Program-made: the position numbers and the translations under genes | Source of the DNA: an uncultured Pelagibacteraceae bacterium | Lineage (GTDB): Bacteria; Pseudomonadota; Alphaproteobacteria; Pelagibacterales; Pelagibacteraceae | Direction of reading: 5' to 3' | NCBI GenBank assembly: GCA_902623495.1 | Contig: CACNTW010000001.1 | Span: 62,001 to 126,000, forward strand | Length of the DNA stretch: 64,000 nt | Notes under the pieces: generated by a model | Seen by the model: the letters and a program-made list of their open reading frames with translations, nothing else | Database searches by the model: none | Told to the model about the DNA's origin: nothing | In this document: one piece after another, positions 25,442 through 33,970 of the stretch | Position numbering within the stretch: the stretch's first letter is position 1 | Layout: each line of letters opens with the position of its first letter

Positions 25442-27475
25442 TTATCTTAAAGAAGCTGCAATATTTCCACCGTCTACAGTTAGTACTGCTCCAGTTGATT
25501 TTTTTGATATCGCAAGATGATAAAAAGCTTTGGCCACATCATCTGCTTTAACTTCGCTTAACAATAGATTGCCACTCATATATTGATCCGTGGTTACTTC
25601 TCTTGCCTTTGCTCTTTGTTTAATCATTTTATCATTTAATAAACCACTTCTAATTCTATCAGCATTAACACCATTTGATCTAATACCAAGGTGTCCATAA
25701 TCAACTGCATATTGTTTACACAAATTTAAAAGAGCAGATTTAGGTAATCCATATGGTCCAAAATTTTTACCAGGATTAACTGATTGCTTTGATATATTAA
25801 ATAACAAACATCCATTTATATTTTGTTTTTTCATAATTTTTACAGCCTCTGAAGCACAATTTTGATGTGAGAAAAAATTATCTTCAAAACTTTTTCGAAG
25901 TATTTCATCATTAACTTCTGCAATTGATCCACCTATAGCAGTACCAGCATTTGATATTAAAATGTCTACACCTCCATATATTTCCAAAATTTTACTAAAT
26001 GCTTTTTTTACACTTTGTTTGTTGGTTACATCACAGTGAATACAAAGATCACTTATTTTAGTCTGCAAATCATTTATCTTACTTTTATTTATATCAAGTA
26101 AAACAACTTCAGCTCCATATTTTTTGAATAATTTATATGTTGCTTTACCAATTTCACCAGTGCTACCAGTGATTACAACAACGTTGCCTTGTAATTCTTT
26201 TTTTGCTTTATTTAATTTTGCTTGTTCCAAGGACCAATACTCAACATCAAATAAGTCTTTTTTCGATAAAAATTTATATCTGGATGTTTCCTCAACACTT
26301 GAAATTACATTGGCATTAGTTTGAGTTAAATCTCCTGCAATTTTTGCAGCTTTTAAGGTATCTCCTACTGTAAATAAACCAAAATTCTGTACTAGAATTA
26401 CTCTAGGAGATGTATCAAGCATTACCTTTTTTTCTTTAGTTTTTTTCTTATTAACTTCAAAATATTTTTTATATTTTTGCCGGTATTCTTTGAATTTCTT
26501 TTCAGCTAAATTTTTAAATTCATCCAAAGTACAGTTTACTTTTGGTGATATTACTAAAGGAAATGGTTTAACTCTTATAACATGATCAGGAGTAGCCGTT
26601 CCTTCATTTGAATACCTATTTATATCTTTACCATTAATAAAATAATCTAACTTACTATTTTTTTTAAAATTTAAGATAAATTTGTTATCATTTTTTTCAG
26701 ATAAAAGACCTCTCAATATAGGAGCTATATCTGCAGTTGAGAAATTAAATTTAGTTTTCTTTATCTGTTTTATTTTTTTCTTTTTTAGTTTAATTAAAGT
26801 TTTTTCAGCATCAGATATATACTTAATCATTAAACTGTAAGCATCTTTTGCATTATCAGCAAATGTGAAAATGCCGTGGTTTAATAAAATTAAACAATTT
26901 ATGTTCGGGTTTTTAGAATAAACTTCATTTATTTTTTGAGCTAATTTAAATCCTGGCATTACATAGGGCACTATTGCAGTTTTTTTACCAAATATTTTTT
27001 TTGATAGCATTTCTCCATTTGGTCTATTAGTGATTTTCATAATTGCATCTGAATGAGTGTGATCAACAAATTTAAATGGTAAAAATGCATGTAAAAAAGT
27101 TTCAACTGATGGATTAGGCGATTTTGTATCTATCAAATTTTTTTTTTGAAAAGCAACCATGTCATCATCAGAGAGCGTTTTCTTTTTTTTCATACTGAGC
27201 AATGGATTTAATTTAACAGCTGGTAAACCTGCCGGTTCAATTTCAGCCATATCCCATCCACTGCCTTTTACGCAAAGAACATCATAATATTTACCATCTA
27301 TATCTTTGATTTTGGTTTTGACTGAAGTATTGCCACCGCCATGCAACACCAATTCTGGATTTCTTCCTAGAAGCCTAGTTGTATAAACTCTTAAAGCCAT
27401 ATCTTCAGAATGACCTAATTTCTTATACTTTTTAATATATTTTTTAGCTTCGTTTTCTGACCAATTGTTTTTCAA
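25442..27475 (-). CDS. Bifunctional class II aldolase / short-chain dehydrogenase
   Basis: This is a 677-residue fusion. The N-terminal class II aldolase part (about residues 1-400) has metal-binding VDHTHSDAIMKITN and LILLNHGIFTF. The C-terminal SDR (about residues 430-677) has VVITGSTGEIGKATYKLF, NAGTAIGG and the catalytic YGLPKSALL (YxxxK). The family includes rhamnulose-1-phosphate aldolase/lactaldehyde dehydrogenase (RhaEW type), which splits a ketose-1-phosphate to DHAP and an aldehyde. With mtnP and mtnA adjacent, methylthioribulose-1-phosphate is a strong candidate substrate. No rhamnose genes are in the window. Confidence 0.87.
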   Translation of the reverse strand: MKNNWSENEAKKYIKKYKKLGHSEDMALRVYTTRLLGRNPELVLHGGGNTSVKTKIKDIDGKYYDVLCVKGSGWDMAEIEPAGLPAVKLNPLLSMKKKKTLSDDDMVAFQKKNLIDTKSPNPSVETFLHAFLPFKFVDHTHSDAIMKITNRPNGEMLSKKIFGKKTAIVPYVMPGFKLAQKINEVYSKNPNINCLILLNHGIFTFADNAKDAYSLMIKYISDAEKTLIKLKKKKIKQIKKTKFNFSTADIAPILRGLLSEKNDNKFILNFKKNSKLDYFINGKDINRYSNEGTATPDHVIRVKPFPLVISPKVNCTLDEFKNLAEKKFKEYRQKYKKYFEVNKKKTKEKKVMLDTSPRVILVQNFGLFTVGDTLKAAKIAGDLTQTNANVISSVEETSRYKFLSKKDLFDVEYWSLEQAKLNKAKKELQGNVVVITGSTGEIGKATYKLFKKYGAEVVLLDINKSKINDLQTKISDLCIHCDVTNKQSVKKAFSKILEIYGGVDILISNAGTAIGGSIAEVNDEILRKSFEDNFFSHQNCASEAVKIMKKQNINGCLLFNISKQSVNPGKNFGPYGLPKSALLNLCKQYAVDYGHLGIRSNGVNADRIRSGLLNDKMIKQRAKAREVTTDQYMSGNLLLSEVKADDVAKAFYHLAISKKSTGAVLTVDGGNIAASLR

Positions 27476-27564
27476 TGTTTATCCTCGATAAATTATTATA
27501 ATAGTTTATTGTTTGAAAGAAGTAAAAAATTTCGTTAGTTAAAAAAGATATATATTAGATTCTT

Positions 27565-28605
27565 ATGGAAAAAGTTGGGGAACATATAACACTGGATATA
27601 GTTGGAACTAAAAAGGAATATACTCCTGAATTTTATGAAAAGTTAGTTTATAAAATTGCTAAAGCAGCAAAAGTAACAGTTTTAAAAATTTCTAAATATA
27701 AATTTGAGCCACAAGGATTTACATTGGTCGCTTTGCTTGCTGAAAGCCACATTAGTTTTCATACTTTCCCAGAAAAAGAAATTGTAAGCTTTGATTTTTT
27801 TACATGTGGAAAAGTATCACCAAAAGTTTCTCTCGATATAATAAAAGACGAGATGGAACATACAAATATCATAATTAAAGAATTTAATAGAGATACTATT
27901 GATCTTTATCATGACAATTATAGTTCTCCAGGTTTAAAAAAATCATATGTTGTTAATAGAGTTTTAGAAAATTTTAAATCTAAAGTTGGTCAATATATTG
28001 AAATACTTGATTTAGAACAATTTGGAAAAGCTTTATTTATTGATAATGAGATACAAGTAGCTGAAAGTGATGAACACTTATATAGCTCAACCTTTGTAAA
28101 TTCAGGTCTTAATTTAAATTCAAACAAAGAAAAAGCTGCAATTATTGGTGGAGGTGACGGTGGTGTTGCAAGAGAATGTATTTCACAAAACTTTGGCTTT
28201 ATAGATTGGTATGAATTAGACCCTGAGGTTGTTGATGTATGTGATAAACATCTTAGCAAAATTGGTGAGAAAGCTACCGAAAAGAATTCAGTTAAATGTG
28301 TTTGGGGAGATGCTTTTGAAAGTATTAAATATGTTAAAGACAATACTTATGATCAAATATTTGTTGATCTAAATGATGATCAATTTTGTATAGATTTGGC
28401 TGCAAAAAATATGTCATCTTTAGAAAGAATTTTAAAACCTAAAGGTGTAATTACCGCTCAAGTAGGAAGCCAAGACAAAAAACCAAAACAAGTTGAAAAT
28501 TGGTTAAATGTTTTTAACAAAAATTTTGGAAACACAAAACTTTCAAGAGTTTATATACCAAGTTTCGATTGTTCTTGGAATTTTTCCTCGTCAATAAATC
28601 ATTAA
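27565..28605 (+). CDS. S-adenosylmethionine decarboxylase-aminopropyltransferase fusion
   Basis: This is one 346-residue chain. Residues 1-120 are a bacterial AdoMet decarboxylase: LLAESHISFHTFPE with the Glu60-Ser61 self-cleavage site that forms the pyruvoyl group, His66, and Cys81 in FFTCGK. The spacings match T. maritima SpeD (S63, H68, C83). Residues 125-346 are a spermidine synthase-like domain with the SAM fold motif AAIIGGGDGGVARE. The aminopropyltransferase motifs are altered: the usual DSSDP-type loop reads VDLNDDQF, and the YHEM-type segment reads LYSSTFVN. The product is probably spermidine or a related polyamine plus MTA. Autocleavage would leave the synthase attached to the alpha chain. 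Confidence 0.88.
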   Translation: MEKVGEHITLDIVGTKKEYTPEFYEKLVYKIAKAAKVTVLKISKYKFEPQGFTLVALLAESHISFHTFPEKEIVSFDFFTCGKVSPKVSLDIIKDEMEHTNIIIKEFNRDTIDLYHDNYSSPGLKKSYVVNRVLENFKSKVGQYIEILDLEQFGKALFIDNEIQVAESDEHLYSSTFVNSGLNLNSNKEKAAIIGGGDGGVARECISQNFGFIDWYELDPEVVDVCDKHLSKIGEKATEKNSVKCVWGDAFESIKYVKDNTYDQIFVDLNDDQFCIDLAAKNMSSLERILKPKGVITAQVGSQDKKPKQVENWLNVFNKNFGNTKLSRVYIPSFDCSWNFSSSINH

Positions 28606-28663
28606 TTTTTCTTTTTAAAACAATAATTTTATGAAATAATCTTCAAAATTTTTGGAGGAAAAA

Positions 28664-29491
28664 ATGAAAAAATTAAAAGTATTAGGACTTGGTATTTTAA
28701 TATCATCATTTATAACAATTTCTTCAATTGCAGATCAAATTAAAATAGGAACCGAAGGCGCATATCCACCTTGGAATTCTAAAGATTCAGCTGGAAATTT
28801 GATTGGCTTTGAAGTCGAATTAGCAAATGAATTATGCAAAATTATGAATCATGATTGTACAATTGTAGAGCAAGACTGGGATGGAATGATACCAGCTTTA
28901 GTCTCAAGAAAATTTGATGCCATCATGGCTGGAATGTCAATAACTGGTGAGAGAATGAAAACAATAAACTTTTCTCAAGGTTATGCTGATGAAGTTGCAT
29001 CATTAGCTGTTATGAAAGGATCGAAAAACGAAGGCCTTAAAACAATGTCAGCTATAAATTTATCTGACGTAAGTGCTGATGAACAAGCAACACTAGACGT
29101 TTTGACCAAAGCATTTAAAGGTAAAACTATTGGTGTTCAAACAGCAACAATTCACCAGAACTTTCTAGAGTCTGGTTTAATGGGTACTGTAAAAATTAGA
29201 ACTTACAAAACTCAAGATGAAGTAAACTTAGATTTATCTGCTGGCAGAATAGATGCAGCACTAGCTGCGGCTGTTGCTTTTACAGATTATGCAGAAAAAT
29301 CTGGTAAAGGAGTTGTATTAACTGGACCAACATTTGCAGGTGGAGATTTTGGTAATGGTGTTGGCGTAGGTATTAGAAAAGGTGACTCTAAACTTTTAAA
29401 TGATTTTAATGCAGCAATTGATAAAGCTAGAGATGATGGCATTATTAGTAAGCTTGCTATAAAACATTTTGGTTTTGACGCTTCTATGTAA
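28664..29491 (+). CDS. Amino acid ABC transporter substrate-binding protein
   Basis: This is a periplasmic binding protein of the SBP_bac_3 polar amino acid family (lysine/arginine/ornithine/histidine type). I use ATG 28664, preceded by GGAGGAAAAA, instead of TTG 28652. The signal peptide is MKKLKVLGLGILISSFITISSIA. The mature core has IKIGTEGAYPPWNSKDSAGNLIGFEVELANELC, WDGMIPALVSRKFDAIMAGMSIT and the C-terminal DDGIISKLAIKHFGFD. Following a polyamine synthesis gene, ornithine or arginine uptake would make sense, but the ligand is not proven. Confidence 0.9.
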   Translation: MKKLKVLGLGILISSFITISSIADQIKIGTEGAYPPWNSKDSAGNLIGFEVELANELCKIMNHDCTIVEQDWDGMIPALVSRKFDAIMAGMSITGERMKTINFSQGYADEVASLAVMKGSKNEGLKTMSAINLSDVSADEQATLDVLTKAFKGKTIGVQTATIHQNFLESGLMGTVKIRTYKTQDEVNLDLSAGRIDAALAAAVAFTDYAEKSGKGVVLTGPTFAGGDFGNGVGVGIRKGDSKLLNDFNAAIDKARDDGIISKLAIKHFGFDASM

Positions 29492-29500
29492 TAAATTATT

Positions 29501-29528
29501 TATGGGTGGCTATAATTAGCCACCTATA
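29501..29528 (+). promoter_or_regulatory. Hairpin between the amino acid binding-protein and permease genes
   Basis: TATGGGTGGCTA (29501-29512) pairs with TAGCCACCTATA (29517-29528) across the loop TAAT, a 12-bp stem with one G-U pair. It ends two bases before the permease ATG at 29531. There is no T-run, so it is more likely a 3' stabiliser of the binding-protein message and a brake on permease translation than a strong terminator. Confidence 0.75.
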
Positions 29529-29530
29529 TT

Positions 29531-30223
29531 ATGGAACTTCTATATTTTGGTGATAAAGGTTGGGGAGACGAGTTATTCTTTGCAACCTTAATGACAATTG
29601 CGGTCTCAATAACTGCAATGATAATTGGCTTTATATTTGCTGCTTTATTTACTCCATTAAAATTATCTAATAATAAATTTCTTAATTCTATTGGTAATGC
29701 ATATACCACTGTTATTAGAGGTGTACCTGAGCTACTAGTAATTTATTTATTTTTCTTTGGTGGAAGTGGAGCAATCATGTTTGTTGCTTCAATATTTGGT
29801 TATAATGATTACATCGAAATTAATGCTTTTTTAACTGGTTCATTTTCAATAGGGATAATATCGGGAGCATACTCAACCGAAGTATTTAGAGGAGCCCTAC
29901 AATCAATCGATAAGGGTCAGTTCGAAGCTGCAAAAGTTTTAGGTTTTAATAAATATATTTACTTCTTTAAAATTATTTTGCCTCAAATGCTAAGACTAGC
30001 AATACCAAACTTAAGTAATGTTTGGCAAATTACATTAAAAGATACTTCTCTTATATCTGTAACAGGTTTAGTTGAAATTATGAGACAATCCTATATTGCA
30101 GCTGGCTCAACTAGAGATCCGTTATTTTTTTACTCATTCGCAGCAGTTTTATACTTAATGCTTACATTTTTAAGTATGCAATTATTAAATAGATTAGAAA
30201 CAAAATACAGCAAAGGTTATTAA
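29531..30223 (+). CDS. Amino acid ABC transporter permease (HisQ type)
   Basis: The protein has 230 residues and about five membrane segments, with the HEAT-type permease motifs of polar amino acid transporters: RGVPELLVIYLFFFGG and the cytoplasmic loop GQFEAAKVLGFNKYIYFFKIILPQMLRLAIP, which contacts the ATPase. Start ATG 29531 lies directly after the hairpin. Its stop overlaps the next permease start (TTAATGG). It pairs with the permease at 30223; no ATP-binding subunit gene is present in the cluster. Confidence 0.9.
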   Translation: MELLYFGDKGWGDELFFATLMTIAVSITAMIIGFIFAALFTPLKLSNNKFLNSIGNAYTTVIRGVPELLVIYLFFFGGSGAIMFVASIFGYNDYIEINAFLTGSFSIGIISGAYSTEVFRGALQSIDKGQFEAAKVLGFNKYIYFFKIILPQMLRLAIPNLSNVWQITLKDTSLISVTGLVEIMRQSYIAAGSTRDPLFFYSFAAVLYLMLTFLSMQLLNRLETKYSKGY

Positions 30224-30900
30224 TGGATATTGAATTAATGATTAGTAGTTTTCCTAAGTTGTTAAACGCAACTTTGATTACTCTTAAACTACTATCTGTA
30301 TCTCTAATTCTTGGTCTTTTTATTGGATTTGGTTTTGCAATCTTAAGAATGAATAATAATAAGTTGATTAATAAATTTGCTTACGGTTATTCATATATTT
30401 TTAGAGGAACACCTTTATTGGTTCAAATCTTCATAATATATTTCGGATTAGGTCAAATTGAATACTTAAGAACAACATTTTTGTGGGTAGTTTTAAAAGA
30501 ACCATATTGGTGTGCGATAATAGCATTTTCATTAAATACTGGTGCTTATACATCAGAAATATTGAGATCAGCTTTTCAAACTATAAAACCTGGATATTTA
30601 GAAGCTGGAAGAAGCCTAGGGATACCTTCAAAAATTATTTTTACAAAAATACAAATTCCTATTGCAATTAAACAATCTTTGCCAGCTTATGGTAATGAAA
30701 TTATTTTAATGCTTAAAGGTACATCCTTGGCAAGTACAGTCACACTTATGGACTTAACTGGTGTTGCTAAATATATAATTTCAACAACATTTAAGCCTGT
30801 TGAGGTATTTATTGTGGCAGGTGGTATTTACTTGTTTATGACTTTTATAATTCATAATGTAATTAAATATTTAGAAAAAAAATATGGATTTCAAACATGA
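30223..30900 (+). CDS. Amino acid ABC transporter permease (HisM type)
   Basis: This is the second permease of the heterodimer, 225 residues. It has FRGTPLLVQIFIIYFGLG, the ATPase-contact loop GYLEAGRSLGIPSKIIFTKIQIPIAIKQSLP and LKGTSLASTVTLMDLTGVAK, as in HisM/ArtM-type subunits. It overlaps the preceding permease and the following nitrilase gene (ATGA), so the four genes form one tight operon. The ATPase must be encoded elsewhere or shared with another transporter. Confidence 0.9.
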   Translation: MDIELMISSFPKLLNATLITLKLLSVSLILGLFIGFGFAILRMNNNKLINKFAYGYSYIFRGTPLLVQIFIIYFGLGQIEYLRTTFLWVVLKEPYWCAIIAFSLNTGAYTSEILRSAFQTIKPGYLEAGRSLGIPSKIIFTKIQIPIAIKQSLPAYGNEIILMLKGTSLASTVTLMDLTGVAKYIISTTFKPVEVFIVAGGIYLFMTFIIHNVIKYLEKKYGFQT

Positions 30901-31682
30901 AAATAGCTTGTATACAATTATCTAGTGGAGAAAATTATCAAAATAATTTTAAAGATATTATTAAATACGTAAATCAAGCTATAAAAAACAAATCTGATTT
31001 AATTATTACACCCGAAACCTCTTCCTTGATGTCCAGTAGTAGAGAAATACTTTTTAGATATTCATTTGAAATGAATAAAGATCCAATTTTGAAAAAAATT
31101 AAAGATGTTTCAAAAAAATATAAGAAATGGATTTTACTTGGATCAATTTGTGTTAAGGTTAAAAATAAACTCAGAAATAGATCGATACTGGTTGGACCGA
31201 ATGGAAAAATTGTCAAATATTACGACAAAATTAATATGTTTGACGTTAAAATTCCAAATAAAGAGCAACATCAAGAAAGTAAAACTTTTAAAGCGGGAAA
31301 TAAATTAGTCACTGCCAACTTACCTTGGGGCAAAATAGGATTTACAATCTGTTTTGATCTGAGATTTCCTGAACTTTATAGAAATTTATCAAAAAAAAAT
31401 TTGAGTTTTATAGCTGTTCCTTCAGCTTTCACAAAGTTTACAGGACAAAAACATTGGTTAACTCTTTTAAGAGCAAGAGCTATTGAAAATTTTTGTTATA
31501 TTTTCGCGCCAGCTCAAACTGGTAGAAATACCCCTAAAAGAGAAACATTTGGTCATACAGTAATTATTTCACCAGACGGGAAAATTTTGGCATTAAAAAA
31601 ATTAGGCAAGGGAGTGATATATTCAAAAATAAATCCTAAGCTTTCTATGGATTTAAGAAAAATAATTCCAAGTTTAATTTAA
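30897..31682 (+). CDS. Carbon-nitrogen hydrolase (nitrilase superfamily, Nit2-like amidase)
   Basis: The protein has 261 residues and a complete Glu-Lys-Cys triad: Glu in DLIITPETSSLM, Lys in YYDKINMFDVKIPN, and Cys in GFTICFDLRFPELYR. The family hydrolyses omega-amides or N-carbamoyl compounds; the Nit1/Nit2 branch (deaminated glutathione or 2-oxoglutaramate) fits the motif set. It is coupled by overlap to an amino acid importer, so it may act on an imported amide or carbamoyl compound, but the substrate is not assignable. The last base pairs overlap the convergent ATP-grasp gene (shared TTAA). Confidence 0.85.
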   Translation: MKIACIQLSSGENYQNNFKDIIKYVNQAIKNKSDLIITPETSSLMSSSREILFRYSFEMNKDPILKKIKDVSKKYKKWILLGSICVKVKNKLRNRSILVGPNGKIVKYYDKINMFDVKIPNKEQHQESKTFKAGNKLVTANLPWGKIGFTICFDLRFPELYRNLSKKNLSFIAVPSAFTKFTGQKHWLTLLRARAIENFCYIFAPAQTGRNTPKRETFGHTVIISPDGKILALKKLGKGVIYSKINPKLSMDLRKIIPSLI

Positions 31683-33127
31683 TTCCTACTATCAACAATC
31701 AATGTGTCTTTAGATCCACCACCTTGAGAACTATTAACTATTGTACTACCTTTTTTTAAAGCAACTCTGGTTAATCCACCAGTTGTAACATAAGTTGATT
31801 TACCTGTTAAAATAAACGGTCTTAAATCTAAATGTCTTGGTTCAATGTTATCAGGTGTAATTGTGGGAACAGTAGAAAGAATCTCTAATGGTTGTGCAAT
31901 GTAATTTCTAGGATTTTTTTTGATATTTTTTATCATTTCTTCTTTTTCTGTTTTAGAAGCTTTAGGACCAATCATAATTCCATAGCCACCTGACGCATTT
32001 GAAGGTTTGACCACATACTTAGAAATATTATCTATAACATGTTCTCTATTTTTTTTATCTCCACAAAGAAGAGTTTCAACTTGATCAATAATTGGTTGTT
32101 CACCTAAATAGTAAATTATCATTTTATTGACATAAGAATATACTGCTTTATCATCTGCAACTCCCGTTCCTAAAGCATTAATAATTCCAACATTTCCTTT
32201 TCTCCAACATTTGAAAACACCAGGTACACCTAATAAGGATCCTTTGAAAAAAATTTTTGGATCCATAAAATTGTCATCTATTCGTCTATAAATACAATCT
32301 ACCTTTAAAGGACCTTTTACTGTTTTCATGTAAACATGATCGTTTTCAACAAATAAATCTTTACCCTCCACCAATGCTATTCCCATTTGTTCCGCTAAAA
32401 AGGAATGTTCAAAATAAGCAGAATTATAGATACCAGGTGTCAATAAAACCATGTGTGGATTGTTAGTTTTTTTCGGAATGCACTCTGTCATGCAATTATA
32501 TAACTTATTTGCATATTGATGAACTGATGAAACCTTATATCTTGTAAATAATTCTGGAAAAATATCTCTCATTACCATCCTATTTTCCAGCATGTATGAT
32601 ACTCCAGATGGAACTCTTAAATTATCTTCTAGAACCAAAAAATCTCCATCAATATTTTTTATAAGATCTATTCCAGATATATTAGACCATGCTTTGTGTT
32701 TTGGAGAGAATCCTTCACATTCTTTTAAATACAAAGGAGAATTAAAAATTAATTCTTTAGGTATTACTTTATCTTTAAATATTTTTTTTGCATTATACAC
32801 ATCATCGATAAATAAATTTAACGCCTTAACTCTTTGTGCAAGTCCTTTTGAAACCTTTAACCATTGACTTTTTGGTATAATTCTAGGTATGATATCTAAC
32901 GGCCATTTTTTCTCTTCAGCTCTATTGTTTGCAGCATATACTCTAAAATTTATTCCTCTAGCACTTATTGTACTTTGACAATTTTTTTCAATCTCTTGTA
33001 ATTTTTTTTTACCATATTTTTCAAGTATACCTGCAATGATCTTGGCATGACTTCTTAGCTTCTTCTCTTTACTGATATATCCATCAAAAGTTGATTTTGA
33101 ATCGTAATTTTTCCAAAAATCAGACAT
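31679..33127 (-). CDS. Circularly permuted ATP-grasp family protein
   Basis: This 482-residue protein matches the circularly permuted ATP-grasp family (formerly DUF404/DUF407): SQWLKVSKGLAQRVKALNLFIDDVYN, GVSYMLENRMVMRDIFPELF, HMVLLTPGIYNSAYFEHSFLAEQMG, DCIYRRIDD and YVVKPSNASGGYGIMIGP. Such proteins are predicted ATP-dependent amide or peptide ligases and usually sit with an alpha-E protein, a transglutaminase-like protein and the Anbu peptidase. Here it is divergent from Anbu across 114 bases. The alpha-E and transglutaminase partners are not in the window. Confidence 0.87.
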   Translation of the reverse strand: MSDFWKNYDSKSTFDGYISKEKKLRSHAKIIAGILEKYGKKKLQEIEKNCQSTISARGINFRVYAANNRAEEKKWPLDIIPRIIPKSQWLKVSKGLAQRVKALNLFIDDVYNAKKIFKDKVIPKELIFNSPLYLKECEGFSPKHKAWSNISGIDLIKNIDGDFLVLEDNLRVPSGVSYMLENRMVMRDIFPELFTRYKVSSVHQYANKLYNCMTECIPKKTNNPHMVLLTPGIYNSAYFEHSFLAEQMGIALVEGKDLFVENDHVYMKTVKGPLKVDCIYRRIDDNFMDPKIFFKGSLLGVPGVFKCWRKGNVGIINALGTGVADDKAVYSYVNKMIIYYLGEQPIIDQVETLLCGDKKNREHVIDNISKYVVKPSNASGGYGIMIGPKASKTEKEEMIKNIKKNPRNYIAQPLEILSTVPTITPDNIEPRHLDLRPFILTGKSTYVTTGGLTRVALKKGSTIVNSSQGGGSKDTLIVDSRN

Positions 33128-33241
33128 ATTAACTTAATTTTTTTACATAAGAGTTAAATAAGCAAATGATTAAATTCGATATCTGATATGAAATAAATGG
33201 GTTTTATTGTAATCACATATAATTTAAATATTTAACTTATT

Positions 33242-33970
33242 ATGACTTATTGTATAGGCATTAAAACAGAAACAGGACTAGTTTTTGCATCAGACTCTAG
33301 AACAAATGCTGGATTAGACAATGTGAATATATATTCTAAAATGTTAACGCACGATGTTGGAGATAGAACAATAGTAATTGTTACGTCAGGAAATCTTGGA
33401 ACTTCTCAAGCGGTTTATAATTCAATAAAAAAAGATTTAAAAAGCGAAACAGGCATTATGAATTTAAATACCTGTAGTGATTTTGAGCAAATTGCTTCTT
33501 ACATTGGTTCTCTCAATATTGAACATTCCTCGCCTCAAGGAATTAATACTGATAGTGTTTTACTAGGTTCAACCTTTATTGTTGGTGGTCAAATAAAAGA
33601 TCAACCACCAGAGTTATATTTAGTTTACCCGCAAGGTAACTATATTCGTCCAGCAGATAGCAAACCATATTTAGTTATTGGAGAAGTAAAATATGGAAAA
33701 CCCATTTTAGATAGAGTAATCACACCAAGAGTCTCAATTGGTGATGCATCGAGATGTGCACTAATATCAATGGACTCGACATTAAAAAGTGATTTAACAG
33801 TTGGACCGCCAATAGACTTTGCTGTTATCAAAAAAGATGAAATTAAAATAGCATCACTTAAATGCTTAAATATGGATGACCCAGAATTTTCAAAAGTTTG
33901 TAGTCAATGGTCGCAAGGTATTTTTAAAATATTTGATTCTTTTCAAAGATTTGATTGGGAACAAAATTAA
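33242..33970 (+). CDS. Anbu-type bacterial proteasome-related peptidase
   Basis: This is a 20S-proteasome-like Ntn hydrolase of the Anbu type, 242 residues. After removal of Met1 the N-terminus is Thr (MTYCIGIKTETGLVFASDSR), with Asp18 and Lys33 positioned like the proteasome triad. VTSGNLGTSQAVYN and RCALISMDSTLKSDLTVGPPIDFAV are typical. Anbu forms open helical or ring assemblies of uncertain substrate. The gene is divergent from the ATP-grasp gene, a conserved partner. It shares the TTAA stop with the DUF6165 gene. Confidence 0.9.
   Translation: MTYCIGIKTETGLVFASDSRTNAGLDNVNIYSKMLTHDVGDRTIVIVTSGNLGTSQAVYNSIKKDLKSETGIMNLNTCSDFEQIASYIGSLNIEHSSPQGINTDSVLLGSTFIVGGQIKDQPPELYLVYPQGNYIRPADSKPYLVIGEVKYGKPILDRVITPRVSIGDASRCALISMDSTLKSDLTVGPPIDFAVIKKDEIKIASLKCLNMDDPEFSKVCSQWSQGIFKIFDSFQRFDWEQN

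Noticed and set aside
27181-27200. Poly-A/T tracts in the aldolase gene and elsewhere as possible slippage sites
   Set aside because: The reading frame is continuous through them with intact family motifs; only the A7 tract at 19172 sits at a frame break.
27990-28343. 117-residue minus-strand ORF inside the SpeD-SpeE fusion
   Set aside because: It is a shadow of a strongly conserved gene; its Ser/Pro-rich sequence shows no family pattern.
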